Shown here piece after piece: positions 52,634 through 60,141 of a stretch of 64,000 nucleotides of DNA. Numbering within the stretch: the first letter of the stretch is position 1; the number at the start of each line of letters is the position of its first letter. The notes beneath the pieces were generated by a model. That model was not told the DNA's origin. It made no database searches and saw only the letters and a program-made list of their open reading frames with translations. The DNA is from Mycolicibacterium holsaticum DSM 44478 = JCM 12374. Its GTDB lineage: Bacteria > Actinomycetota > Actinomycetes > Mycobacteriales > Mycobacteriaceae. The position numbers and the translations under genes were made by a program. The stretch spans positions 5,084,001 to 5,148,000 of the forward strand of contig NZ_CP080998.1 in the NCBI RefSeq assembly GCF_019645835.1, written 5' to 3'.

Positions 52634-53742
52634 GTCCGCGTCGTAGCCGGAAGCACACCGCGCCAGGTGCCGCCCCGCACCGGACCGGTGACCAGCGGCA
52701 GGTCCAGGGTCGACAGCAGGCCCGGCGGTGCGGCCATCACCGCGGGAATGGCGTTGAGTTCGCGCATGACGGTCGCATAGGTCAAGCCGCGCATGTTGTT
52801 ACCTCGACCGTGCATCTCGATGTCGACCGTGTAGGTCGGCAGGCCGTCGACGATCACGCGGTAGCCACCGTGTGGCGACGGGTGCCGTGGCCAATCCGGG
52901 GCCGAGCCTTCGCCCATCCGGGTGATGTGCTCGAGCACGACGCGTTCCTCGTCGTCCACCATGCCCGCGAGCTTGAACCGCATGCCACCCATGGTGCCTG
53001 GCTCGATCCAGCCGGACGCGACCTCGTAACGCTCTGTGGCCAAACACTTCTCGATCGTGGTCTCCACACGATCGAGCGGTAAGCCCACGCCGTCGGCGAC
53101 AAGGTGAACGGTGGGCGCCCAGAGCGCGGCGAGGCGATCGGTGTCGAACAGCGGGGCCGGATGGTCAGGCGGGTGACCGAAACCCATGAAGTCGAACATG
53201 ATGTCGGGCTGGTTGATCGGGCCGTAGTCGAGGAGTTCGAGCATGGTGATCGTGTCGACGCGGCTGCTGAACCCCGTCATGGTCAGCGCGATGACGTCGT
53301 TGGCCCATCCGGGGTCGACGCCGCTGTTGAAGAAGCTGGTGCCGCCTTCCTCGCAGGCGGCGGCGATCAGCTCGACCGTCTCCTTGTCGGCCGCAGGCGG
53401 ATAACACATCGGCACCAGCGACGTGCAGACCACGTTTCTGCCGGCGCGCAGGCAGCGGGCGATGTCCTCGGCTGCCTCGCGGTAGCGGTAGTCCCCGGAT
53501 GCAAAGTACGCCACCACATCGGCGTCCAGCGCCAGCGCGGCATTGATATCTCGGGTTGCCACGACGCCGGTTTCGGGCATTCCGCACAGCGCGCCCGCGT
53601 CCATACCGTCCTTGGCCTCGGCGTGCACGACGACGCCGACCAGGTCGAGGCCGGGATGTGCGATCAGTGCGCGCAGCGCCCCCACCCCGACTTGACCGGG
53701 ACCCCAGAGGATCACCCGCGGGTTACGCTGGCCGTCCGTCAT
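52630..53742 (-). CDS. DapB-like NAD(P)-dependent dehydrogenase
   Basis: The 370-residue protein has an N-terminal Rossmann start Val-Ile-Leu-Trp-Gly-Pro-Gly-Gln-Val-Gly (about 10-19) like dihydrodipicolinate reductase and the 2,4-diaminopentanoate dehydrogenase (NAD(P)H-dependent amine dehydrogenase) family. Reaction unknown. ATG 53742 is preceded by AGGGAAAGG. It is the first gene of the operon with nitroreductase and ligase, divergent from an enoyl-CoA hydratase across a palindromic operator. Confidence 0.75.
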   Translation of the reverse strand: MTDGQRNPRVILWGPGQVGVGALRALIAHPGLDLVGVVVHAEAKDGMDAGALCGMPETGVVATRDINAALALDADVVAYFASGDYRYREAAEDIARCLRAGRNVVCTSLVPMCYPPAADKETVELIAAACEEGGTSFFNSGVDPGWANDVIALTMTGFSSRVDTITMLELLDYGPINQPDIMFDFMGFGHPPDHPAPLFDTDRLAALWAPTVHLVADGVGLPLDRVETTIEKCLATERYEVASGWIEPGTMGGMRFKLAGMVDDEERVVLEHITRMGEGSAPDWPRHPSPHGGYRVIVDGLPTYTVDIEMHGRGNNMRGLTYATVMRELNAIPAVMAAPPGLLSTLDLPLVTGPVRGGTWRGVLPATTRT

Positions 53743-53774
53743 GCACACCCTTTCCCTGGCCGGACCTCGATCTG

Positions 53775-53792
53775 TGAGAACATACCTTCTCA
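53775..53792. promoter_or_regulatory. Palindromic operator TGAGAA-N6-TTCTCA
   Basis: TGAGAACATACCTTCTCA is a perfect 6-base inverted repeat around 6 bases, between the divergent DapB-like and enoyl-CoA hydratase genes. It is the best copy of a motif that recurs at 57905, 57991 and 63175 in the same cluster. It is probably bound by a TetR protein, possibly the one at 57102. Confidence 0.65.
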
Positions 53793-53839
53793 TTCATCGA
53801 TAACACCATTACCGCATTGAGAGCACCGTGGAGGAAGCC

Positions 53840-54748
53840 GTGACCGATTACAAGTTCTTGAAATGGGAGACGTTCGACGACGGTCAGATCGTGCGGATCT
53901 CGCTGAACCGGCCAGAGCAGCGCAATGCGCAGAACCGCGGAATGCTGGTCGAACTCGACGACGCGTTCCGGCGCGCCGAGGCCGACGACGAGGTCCGCGT
54001 CGTCATCCTCGCCGGCGAGGGGCCGATGTTCTCCTCCGGCCACGACATCGGCTCCAAACAGGCCCGCGCCGAATTCATGGCGGGCCCGGATCAACACCCG
54101 ACGGCGGCGATCGACGGCGGCACCCGCGAGGGTGCCGAGAAGATCATGCTGCAGGAGTGGCACTACTTCTTCCAGAACAACCTGCGTTGGCGCAATCTGC
54201 GCAAGATCACGATCGCGCAGGTGCACGGTGATGTCTTCTCGGCGGGCCTGATGCTGATCTGGGCGTGCGACCTGATCGTCGGAAGCGAGGAGGTGCGCTT
54301 CGCCGACGTCGTCGGTACCCGGCTGGGCATGTGCGGCATGGAGTATTTCGGGCATCCGTGGGAGTTCGGTCCCCGCCGCGCCAAGGAGTTGATGCTCACC
54401 GGCGACGCGATCGACATCGAGGAGGCCTACCGCCTCGGGATGGTGAGCAAGGTCTTCAAACGCGACGAACTGGCCGACCGCACCCTGGAATTGGCGCGCC
54501 GCATCGCCACCGTCCCGACGATGGCGGCGCTGCTCATCAAGGAATCGGTGAATCAGTCCGTGGACAACATGGGGTTCTACAACGCCTTGCAGTCCTGCTT
54601 CACGCTGCACCAACTCAACCACTCGCACTGGGTCGGCGTCCGCGACGACAAGCGCGCCACCGCGGGTGAGGAGCAGGGGGTGCCGAACTGGCGCACGGCG
54701 CCGCCGGTCGTGTTGTCGGTGAAGGATCAGGTGCGCGCCGAGGCGTGA
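53840..54748 (+). CDS. Enoyl-CoA hydratase/isomerase family protein
   Basis: The 302-residue crotonase-fold protein has both oxyanion-hole regions: Ala-Gly-Glu-Gly-Pro-Met-Phe-Ser-Ser-Gly-His-Asp (about 61-72) and Val-His-Gly-Asp-Val-Phe-Ser-Ala-Gly (about 130-138). It is longer than the usual 260 residues, with an insertion around 75-110. The catalytic Glu pair of hydratases is not clear, so hydratase, isomerase or hydrolase activity stays open. GTG 53840 follows GGAGGAA; GTG 53828 is less likely. Confidence 0.83.
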   Translation: MTDYKFLKWETFDDGQIVRISLNRPEQRNAQNRGMLVELDDAFRRAEADDEVRVVILAGEGPMFSSGHDIGSKQARAEFMAGPDQHPTAAIDGGTREGAEKIMLQEWHYFFQNNLRWRNLRKITIAQVHGDVFSAGLMLIWACDLIVGSEEVRFADVVGTRLGMCGMEYFGHPWEFGPRRAKELMLTGDAIDIEEAYRLGMVSKVFKRDELADRTLELARRIATVPTMAALLIKESVNQSVDNMGFYNALQSCFTLHQLNHSHWVGVRDDKRATAGEEQGVPNWRTAPPVVLSVKDQVRAEA

Positions 54749-54755
54749 CGGTCAC

Positions 54756-54822
54756 CCGGCCGAACGTGGGTTACCGTCACGCATTCGGCGCGTGAGACGT
54801 GCATCAATCCCACATTCGCCGG
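54756..54822. repeat. Intergenic imperfect hairpin, copy 2 of a dispersed element
   Basis: CCGGCCGAACGTGGG at the left is answered by CCCACATTCGCCGG at the right, with an inner CGTCACGC/GCGTGAGACG pairing. It aligns with the element at 15562-15628 and, like it, lies between two convergent genes. Likely a two-way terminator or a mobile intergenic repeat. Confidence 0.55.
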
Positions 54823-54834
54823 ACGCGCACCGGT

Positions 54835-55851
54835 TCAGCCGGTGACCGCTCCGTAACGGGCATCCGCAACGCGGTCCAGCGCGACGCCCGGTTCGCCGTA
54901 CACCATGGCCCAGCCGCGGGCCCGCCGGTAGTACAGCTGGATGTCGCCTTCCATCCCGAAGCCGTAGCCGCCGTGGATGTGCAGGCTGCGGTGCGTGGCG
55001 TCACGCGCTGCCTCGTGCGCGAACGCGAATGCCATCGCGGCTAGCTCGGTGACGCGCTGTGGTTCGTCGGCGAACGCACAGGCCGCCTCCAGTGCCAACA
55101 GCCGCGCCCCGTCGGCAGCGGTGGCGCTGTCGGCCAGCGGATGCGACACGGCCTGGAACGCTCCGATCGGGGTGCCGAACGCATGCCGTTGTTTGGCGTA
55201 CTCGACGCCGATCTCGACGGCCTTGTTCGCGACGCCGGCCAGCGCCGCGGCGGTCAGGGTCAGCCATTCGTCGACGCCGTGCGAGAACAACCGGCTGGCC
55301 TGTTCGCCGTCGGCCAGCAGCGCGACGTCGTCTCCGACCGCGATATCCGCCAGCGGCAACGACCCGAGGTTCTGCACGATTGCCGGCTCCACGACGGGTG
55401 CCGCGAGCAGGCGCCCGTCGACCAAGGCCACCACCGCATCCGCGACGGCGCCCGCGGGCACGAGTCCCAGCGTGGTACCGCCGTAGGGCCGGGGTGCGAA
55501 GCTGACCAACTTCTCGCCGGCGAGCGCCGCGGCCAGCCATGGCGCACCAGCCCGACCGCACGCGGCCAGCAGTCGCGCCGCCACCTGCGCCTCGATCACC
55601 GGAGCCGACGCGAGCGCCCTGCCGTACTGTTCGGCGCACAACGCCAGTTCCAGCACCGAAGCGCCCCAACCACCGTCGACCTCGTCCACGGCCATCTCCA
55701 GGGCACCGGTTTCCTGCAGCGCCTGCCACAGCTTCTGGTCGAAACCCAAGGGCTCGGCGGCCCGCACGCGCTCAGACGTGAACTCGCGTCCGTACATCGC
55801 GGCGAAGGAATCGACGAGTTGTCGCTGTTCGTCGGACAAGCTCAGATCCAC
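54835..55851 (-). CDS. Acyl-CoA dehydrogenase family protein
   Basis: The 338-residue protein is a somewhat short acyl-CoA dehydrogenase. Seen motifs are Gln-Arg-His-Ala-Phe-Gly-Thr-Pro-Ile-Gly-Ala-Phe-Gln-Ala-Val-Ser-His and Ile-His-Gly-Gly-Tyr-Gly-Phe near the C-terminus. The central Ser-Glu-Pro-x-x-Gly-Ser-Asp loop is missing or degenerate. In mycobacteria such members often pair with a full dehydrogenase as an alpha2beta2 enzyme, and one lies divergently next door. GTG 55851 follows GAGAGGAA. Confidence 0.82.
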   Translation of the reverse strand: MDLSLSDEQRQLVDSFAAMYGREFTSERVRAAEPLGFDQKLWQALQETGALEMAVDEVDGGWGASVLELALCAEQYGRALASAPVIEAQVAARLLAACGRAGAPWLAAALAGEKLVSFAPRPYGGTTLGLVPAGAVADAVVALVDGRLLAAPVVEPAIVQNLGSLPLADIAVGDDVALLADGEQASRLFSHGVDEWLTLTAAALAGVANKAVEIGVEYAKQRHAFGTPIGAFQAVSHPLADSATAADGARLLALEAACAFADEPQRVTELAAMAFAFAHEAARDATHRSLHIHGGYGFGMEGDIQLYYRRARGWAMVYGEPGVALDRVADARYGAVTG

Positions 55852-55878
55852 GCGATTCCTCTCACGTGCGAATATGGC

Positions 55879-55898
55879 TACTCTCAGTTTTGAGAGTA
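55879..55898. promoter_or_regulatory. Perfect palindrome TACTCTCA-N4-TGAGAGTA
   Basis: TACTCTCAGTTTTGAGAGTA has 8-base perfect arms around GTTT. It lies between the two divergent acyl-CoA dehydrogenase genes (starts at 55851 and 55953) and most likely is a repressor site covering both promoters. Its half-sites point the other way from the GAGAA-N6-TTCTC motif, so it may be a different regulator's site. Confidence 0.7.
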
Positions 55899-55952
55899 AC
55901 ATTATCGTCTGCTTCTGCCCCCATCGCGTTCCCGACAGATTGGTTCCCGCTC

Positions 55953-57113
55953 ATGCACTTTCAGCCCGACAGCGCGACCGAGGCGTTCCGGGCCGGGGTG
56001 CGCGCGCATCTCGACGACGTGCTGACTGCGGAGTTCGAGGAGCGGATCTACCGCAGCGGCGTCGCGCACGACGACGACTTCGCCAGGGGCCTCGTCGACA
56101 AGGGCTACTTCGCCCCGAGCTGGCCTGCCGAACTCGGTGGACAGGATCGCAACGCCTGGCAGGAGCAGGCGCTCAACGAGGAGCTCATGCGCTGCGATGC
56201 GCCCGTGTACCTGTCGGAGACCACGCGCATGGTCGCGTCGATCATTCGGGAGATCGGCACACCTGCGATGAAGGACCGCATCGTGCGTGGCGCGTTGAGG
56301 GGTGACATCACGATTGCGCTCGGCTTCAGCGAACCCGAGTGCGGCTCGGACGTAGCCGCGGCGGCCACCAGGGCGGTGCGCGACGGTGACGAATGGGTCA
56401 TCAACGGCTCCAAGATGTTCACCACCAACGGCCACATCGCCGACTATGTCTTCCTACTGGCCCGCACCAGCCCCGACAAGCCGAAGCACAAGGGCCTCAC
56501 GATGTTTCTGGTGCCGCTGGACTCCGAGGGCGTCGAAGCGCAAGCGGTGTGGACGCTGTCCGGCGAACGCACGAACATCACCTTCTACAGCGACGTGCGC
56601 ATCGGCGACGAGTGGCGGATCGGCGATGTCGACGCCGGTTGGCAGGTGCTGGGTCTGTCGCTACAGGATGAGCACGCGTCGGGATGGGGACCGCACATCG
56701 CCCGCCTGCTGCACCATGCCGAGGCGTGGGCATCGAACGCGTCGTCAGCCGACGGATCGCCCCGAATCGCGAAACCTGAAGTGCGGCGGCGGATCGCGCG
56801 GGTCGCGATGGAGCTCGAGGTGGCGATGCTGCTGCAGCGCCGATGCGTGTGGATGGCCGAGAACGGTCAGACCCCGGTCGCGGAGGGCCCGATGTCGAAG
56901 GTCTTCTCCACCGAGGCTCTGGTGCGCGCCAGCCAGGACATCGTGGAACTCGTCGGACCCGATGCGATGCGGTCCTACTTCGAGCCGACCGCACCCGAGC
57001 AGGGCCGCTTCGAACACCTGATGCGCTTCTCGCTGGGCACGACGATCTACGCAGGCACCAGCGAGGTGCAGCGCACCATCATCGCCCAACGCGGGCTGGG
57101 CCTACCCCGTTAG
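55953..57113 (+). CDS. Acyl-CoA dehydrogenase
   Basis: Full-length acyl-CoA dehydrogenase of 386 residues. It has Gly-Phe-Ser-Glu-Pro-Glu-Cys-Gly-Ser-Asp (about 122-131), Trp-Val-Ile-Asn-Gly-Ser-Lys-Met-Phe-Thr-Thr-Asn and the C-terminal Ile-Tyr-Ala-Gly-Thr-Ser-Glu-Val-Gln-Arg. FAD-dependent desaturation of an acyl-CoA is expected. ATG 55953 has no clear ribosome site. It may form a hetero-oligomer with the divergent dehydrogenase. The end overlaps the convergent TetR gene by 12 bases. Confidence 0.87.
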   Translation: MHFQPDSATEAFRAGVRAHLDDVLTAEFEERIYRSGVAHDDDFARGLVDKGYFAPSWPAELGGQDRNAWQEQALNEELMRCDAPVYLSETTRMVASIIREIGTPAMKDRIVRGALRGDITIALGFSEPECGSDVAAAATRAVRDGDEWVINGSKMFTTNGHIADYVFLLARTSPDKPKHKGLTMFLVPLDSEGVEAQAVWTLSGERTNITFYSDVRIGDEWRIGDVDAGWQVLGLSLQDEHASGWGPHIARLLHHAEAWASNASSADGSPRIAKPEVRRRIARVAMELEVAMLLQRRCVWMAENGQTPVAEGPMSKVFSTEALVRASQDIVELVGPDAMRSYFEPTAPEQGRFEHLMRFSLGTTIYAGTSEVQRTIIAQRGLGLPR

Positions 57114-57896
57114 ATCTTTGGGCTTACGCGTGCTGCTGCGGCGCGGTGTGGACTTGGCGGTGACGGCCTTCTTGGGCATGCTCGCGGGCGGCGTCAGCGC
57201 TTGCAGGCACCACGCCCACAGCTGGTCCTCGGTGAGCTCGGTGCCCTTGCCGCCCAGATGGAAGACCCCGATCTGGGCGAGCGCGATCAGCGTCGAGTTC
57301 AGCAGGGTCGTCAACTGCGCGGGGGTCATGTCCTTGCGGACCAACCCGGCGCGAGAGCAGGCCGTGAGGATCTTGGTGAGCAGCTTTTGGTGCGGCTCCC
57401 AGATCTTGGCGAAATCGGCAGGCCGCTCGATCTCCAGACTCAGGTTGTAGATCGTCATCACCCGGCCGCCGATGGCCTCGGATGATTCGGCCCGCGAGAG
57501 GAATCCACGACAGAACGCCTCGAGTTGCTCCATCGGACCGTCCGCGGCCGCCACCTCGTGGCGGATCGCTTCGATGAACTGGCTGGTGGCGTTCTCGTAG
57601 AGCGCCAGCAACAGTTCTTCCTTGCCCGCGAAATGCTGGTAGAACGCGCGCAGGCTCAGGTTCGAGCGGTCGATGAGCGTCTGGATGGTGAAATCGGCGC
57701 GACCGGATTCCTCGACCAGTTCCAACGCCGTGGCCAGGAAGCGCGAACTACGCGCCAGCGCACGCGCACGCGCCTGGCTGAGCCGCCGCTCGATGGTGCG
57801 TTCCTGCCAACTGCTCGGCACTTCGGAGTCGGGCTCGACACCGACGAGCTCGAGATCGGCGTCAGAGGTGCGCGCAGCGCGTTTCTTCGCAGTCAT
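57102..57896 (-). CDS. TetR/AcrR family transcriptional regulator, candidate cluster regulator
   Basis: The 264-residue product is longer than usual, with a basic/acidic N-terminal extension of about 45 residues and a Lys/Arg/Ser-rich C-terminal tail. The HTH is at about 65-100 (Phe-Thr-Ile-Gln-Thr-Leu-Ile-Asp-Arg-Ser-Asn-Leu-Ser-Leu-Arg-Ala-Phe-Tyr-Gln-His-Phe). ATG 57896 follows AAGG. GAGAA-N6-TTCCC lies directly upstream, suggesting autoregulation. It is divergent from the amidohydrolase gene and central in the catabolic region. Confidence 0.85.
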   Translation of the reverse strand: MTAKKRAARTSDADLELVGVEPDSEVPSSWQERTIERRLSQARARALARSSRFLATALELVEESGRADFTIQTLIDRSNLSLRAFYQHFAGKEELLLALYENATSQFIEAIRHEVAAADGPMEQLEAFCRGFLSRAESSEAIGGRVMTIYNLSLEIERPADFAKIWEPHQKLLTKILTACSRAGLVRKDMTPAQLTTLLNSTLIALAQIGVFHLGGKGTELTEDQLWAWCLQALTPPASMPKKAVTAKSTPRRSSTRKPKDLTG

Positions 57897-57904
57897 GATG
57901 CCTT

Positions 57905-57920
57905 GAGAATACGCGTTCCC
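57905..57920. promoter_or_regulatory. GAGAA-N6-TTCCC site before the TetR gene
   Basis: GAGAATACGCGTTCCC matches the half-sites and 6-base spacing of the palindrome at 53775 with one mismatch in the right arm. It begins 9 bases upstream of the TetR start codon on the minus strand, a typical autoregulation position. Confidence 0.5.
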
Positions 57921-57979
57921 TGCACGATTCACGTCAGCTGCCCCGCCCCATCACCCGTGCGGTACTCTGGAAACGATGA

Positions 57980-58006
57980 TTCTCGATTGTGGGAACATTC
58001 GTTTCG
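57980..58006. promoter_or_regulatory. Spaced GAGAA-type half-sites before the amidohydrolase gene
   Basis: TTCTC (57980), GGGAA (57991) and TTTCG (58002) follow one another at 11-base steps, giving a second imperfect GGGAA-N6-TTTCG site upstream of the amidohydrolase. The regular 11-base step means all half-sites face one side of the helix. Confidence 0.4.
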
Positions 58007-58043
58007 CACGTGCGTGGCCGGCCGTCGCCTAAGGAGTACAGCG

Positions 58044-59231
58044 TTGACCGCAGATATCCTGATCGTCTCGCCAGATGACCACCTCGTGGAGCCGGCCGAT
58101 CTGTGGACCAGCCGGCTACCCGAGCGCTACCGCGACATCGGGCCGCGGATCATCCGCAAACGCGGGCGAATGGACCCCACGGTCACCTCCGATGTCGTGT
58201 TCGTCGAGGACGAGGACGGTCGCGACGCCGACATCTGGCACTACGAGGATGCGGTCATCCCGATCCCGCTCATCAGCGCCGCGGCCGGCTACGAACTCGA
58301 CGAGCTCAGCACCGACCCGATCACCTACGACGAGATGCGCCCCGGCTGTTACCGTCCGGCCGACCGGCTCGCCGACATGGACATCGCCGGTATCGAGGCA
58401 TCGGCCTGCTTCCCCAACACGCTGGTCCGGTTCTGCGGGCAGCGCTTCCTCTACGGCAAGGACAAGGACCTTGCGTTGCTCTGCGTGCAGGCCTACAACG
58501 ACTTTCAGATCGACGAATGGGGCGGCGGTTCCGGCGGCCGTCTGATCCCGCTGGGCATCATCCCGCTCTGGGACGTCGAGCTCGCCGCCGAAGAGGTCGA
58601 ACGCGTCGCCACCAAAGGCATGCCCGCGGTGTGCTTCTCGGAGCTGCCGTCGCGACTGGACCTGCCCTCCATCCACAGCGGCTATTGGGACCCGTTCTTC
58701 GCCGCATGCGAACGCAACGACGTCGGCATCATGCTGCACATCGGATCGAGCTCGTCGCTGACGAAGTCCTCCCCGGATTCACCCCACGTCGTCACCAGCG
58801 CACTCATGGCGGTCAACTGCACCATCGCACTGGTCGACTGGCTGTTCTCCGCGAAACTCAAACAGTTCCCCGGCCTCAGGATCGCGTTCGCCGAGGCGCA
58901 AGCCGGCTGGATCCCCTACTACCTGCAACGCGTCGACGAGGTCTGGGAGGACCGGCGGGCATGGGGCGGCATCCATCCGCTGCTGACCGAACCGCCCAGC
59001 ACCCAGGTGCCCGGCCGGGTGTGGTTCTCCACCTTCGGTGACCCGGTCGCATTCCGCATCCTCGACCTCGTCGGCCCGGACCAGCTCATGTTCGAGACCG
59101 ACTATCCGCACAACGACACCAACTGGCCGCACAGCATGGAGGTCGCCAACAAGGCGACCGAGGGCCTGGACGAAGAAACGAAGCGCAAGGTGTTGTCCAC
59201 CAACGCCAAGACGTTCTTCGGAATGGTGTAG
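58044..59231 (+). CDS. Amidohydrolase (metal-dependent hydrolase/decarboxylase) family protein
   Basis: The 395-residue TIM-barrel amidohydrolase of the amidohydrolase-2 group has Ser-Pro-Asp-Asp-His-Leu-Val-Glu near the N-terminus, Met-Leu-His-Ile-Gly in the middle and Glu-Thr-Asp-Tyr-Pro-His-Asn-Asp near the C-terminus as candidate metal ligands. This group includes ACMSD-type decarboxylases and C-C or C-N hydrolases. TTG 58044 follows AAGGAG at 8 bases. It is the only gene in its direction between the TetR gene and a convergent operon. Confidence 0.83.
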   Translation: MTADILIVSPDDHLVEPADLWTSRLPERYRDIGPRIIRKRGRMDPTVTSDVVFVEDEDGRDADIWHYEDAVIPIPLISAAAGYELDELSTDPITYDEMRPGCYRPADRLADMDIAGIEASACFPNTLVRFCGQRFLYGKDKDLALLCVQAYNDFQIDEWGGGSGGRLIPLGIIPLWDVELAAEEVERVATKGMPAVCFSELPSRLDLPSIHSGYWDPFFAACERNDVGIMLHIGSSSSLTKSSPDSPHVVTSALMAVNCTIALVDWLFSAKLKQFPGLRIAFAEAQAGWIPYYLQRVDEVWEDRRAWGGIHPLLTEPPSTQVPGRVWFSTFGDPVAFRILDLVGPDQLMFETDYPHNDTNWPHSMEVANKATEGLDEETKRKVLSTNAKTFFGMV

Positions 59232-59247
59232 GGCTCTCCTTTTCCCC

Positions 59248-59308
59248 GCGAGCAGACGTGAAAACTCCTTAGAATCCGTGAGATTGGGGGGGTTCTGCGT
59301 CTGCTCGC
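59248..59308. terminator. Long-arm hairpin between convergent genes
   Basis: GCGAGCAGACG (59248-59258) and CGTCTGCTCGC (59298-59308) are perfect 11-base inverted arms around a 39-base loop. It lies between the amidohydrolase stop and the convergent enoyl-CoA hydratase stop. Arms of this kind recur in mycobacterial intergenic regions (from memory). It may terminate both transcripts. Confidence 0.6.
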
Positions 59309-59316
59309 CGGAGTCG

Positions 59317-60141
59317 TTACCGGGCTTTCCAGTCAGGTTTGCGCTTCTCGAGGAACGCGCGCGGCCCTTCGATGGCGTCCTTGGTCAGAGCCACCTTCAT
59401 GCGGTAGTTCTCGGCCAGCAGCTCAGCCTCGTAGATCGGCAGCGTCAGGCCCTTGCGCACGGCCATCCGCGACCCTCGAACCGCAAGGGGGGCGTTGGAG
59501 TTGACGATCTCGGCGATCTCCCAGGCGCGGTCCATGAGGGTGTCGTGGGCCACCACCTCGGTGAAGATGCCGAGATCGTAGGCGCGCTGGGCGTCGAGCT
59601 GTTCGTGCCTGCCCATCAGGATCAGCCGCATGGCCACCGGCAGCGGCAGGATCCTGGCGAGCCGGACCCCTTCGCGCCCGGAGGTGACACCGATGCTGAC
59701 ATGCGGGTCCATCAACGTCGCACGCTCGGAGGCGATCGTGATGTCGGCGGTCGTGACGAGGTCCATGCCCGCGCCGCAGGCGATGCCGTTGACCGCACAG
59801 ATGATCGGCTTGGTCATCTGCAGCCACGGTGGCGTCGCCTCCTGCGGTGCATCCCACTGCCGCATCGAGTTGAGGATGGGCTCGCCCTGGTTGTCGATTC
59901 CCGGCGCATTCTCCATGTCGTGGTCGGCGGCCTTGTTGACGTCGGCTCCGACGCACAGTGCGCGGCCCGCACCCGTCACGATGACGGTCCAGATCTTCTC
60001 TGCCCGTTCGATTTCGGTGTACACCTCGGCGAGCTCGGCGATCATCTCGTCGTTGATCGCGTTGAGCACTTCGGGCCGGTTCAGGGTCACACACGCGGTA
60101 TGACCGGAAACCTCGAACGTGATCGTGTCGTATTTCGTCAT
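59317..60141 (-). CDS. Enoyl-CoA hydratase/isomerase family protein
   Basis: The 274-residue crotonase-fold enzyme has Gly-Ala-Gly-Arg-Ala-Leu-Cys-Val-Gly-Ala-Asp-Val (about 57-68) and Val-Asn-Gly-Ile-Ala-Cys-Gly-Ala-Gly-Met (about 115-124) as oxyanion-hole segments. The second active-site loop reads Gly-Val-Thr-Ser-Gly-Arg-Glu-Gly, with a possible catalytic Glu. ATG 60141 overlaps the upstream dehydrogenase stop as ATGA. Last gene of a four-gene minus-strand operon. Confidence 0.86.
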   Translation of the reverse strand: MTKYDTITFEVSGHTACVTLNRPEVLNAINDEMIAELAEVYTEIERAEKIWTVIVTGAGRALCVGADVNKAADHDMENAPGIDNQGEPILNSMRQWDAPQEATPPWLQMTKPIICAVNGIACGAGMDLVTTADITIASERATLMDPHVSIGVTSGREGVRLARILPLPVAMRLILMGRHEQLDAQRAYDLGIFTEVVAHDTLMDRAWEIAEIVNSNAPLAVRGSRMAVRKGLTLPIYEAELLAENYRMKVALTKDAIEGPRAFLEKRKPDWKAR

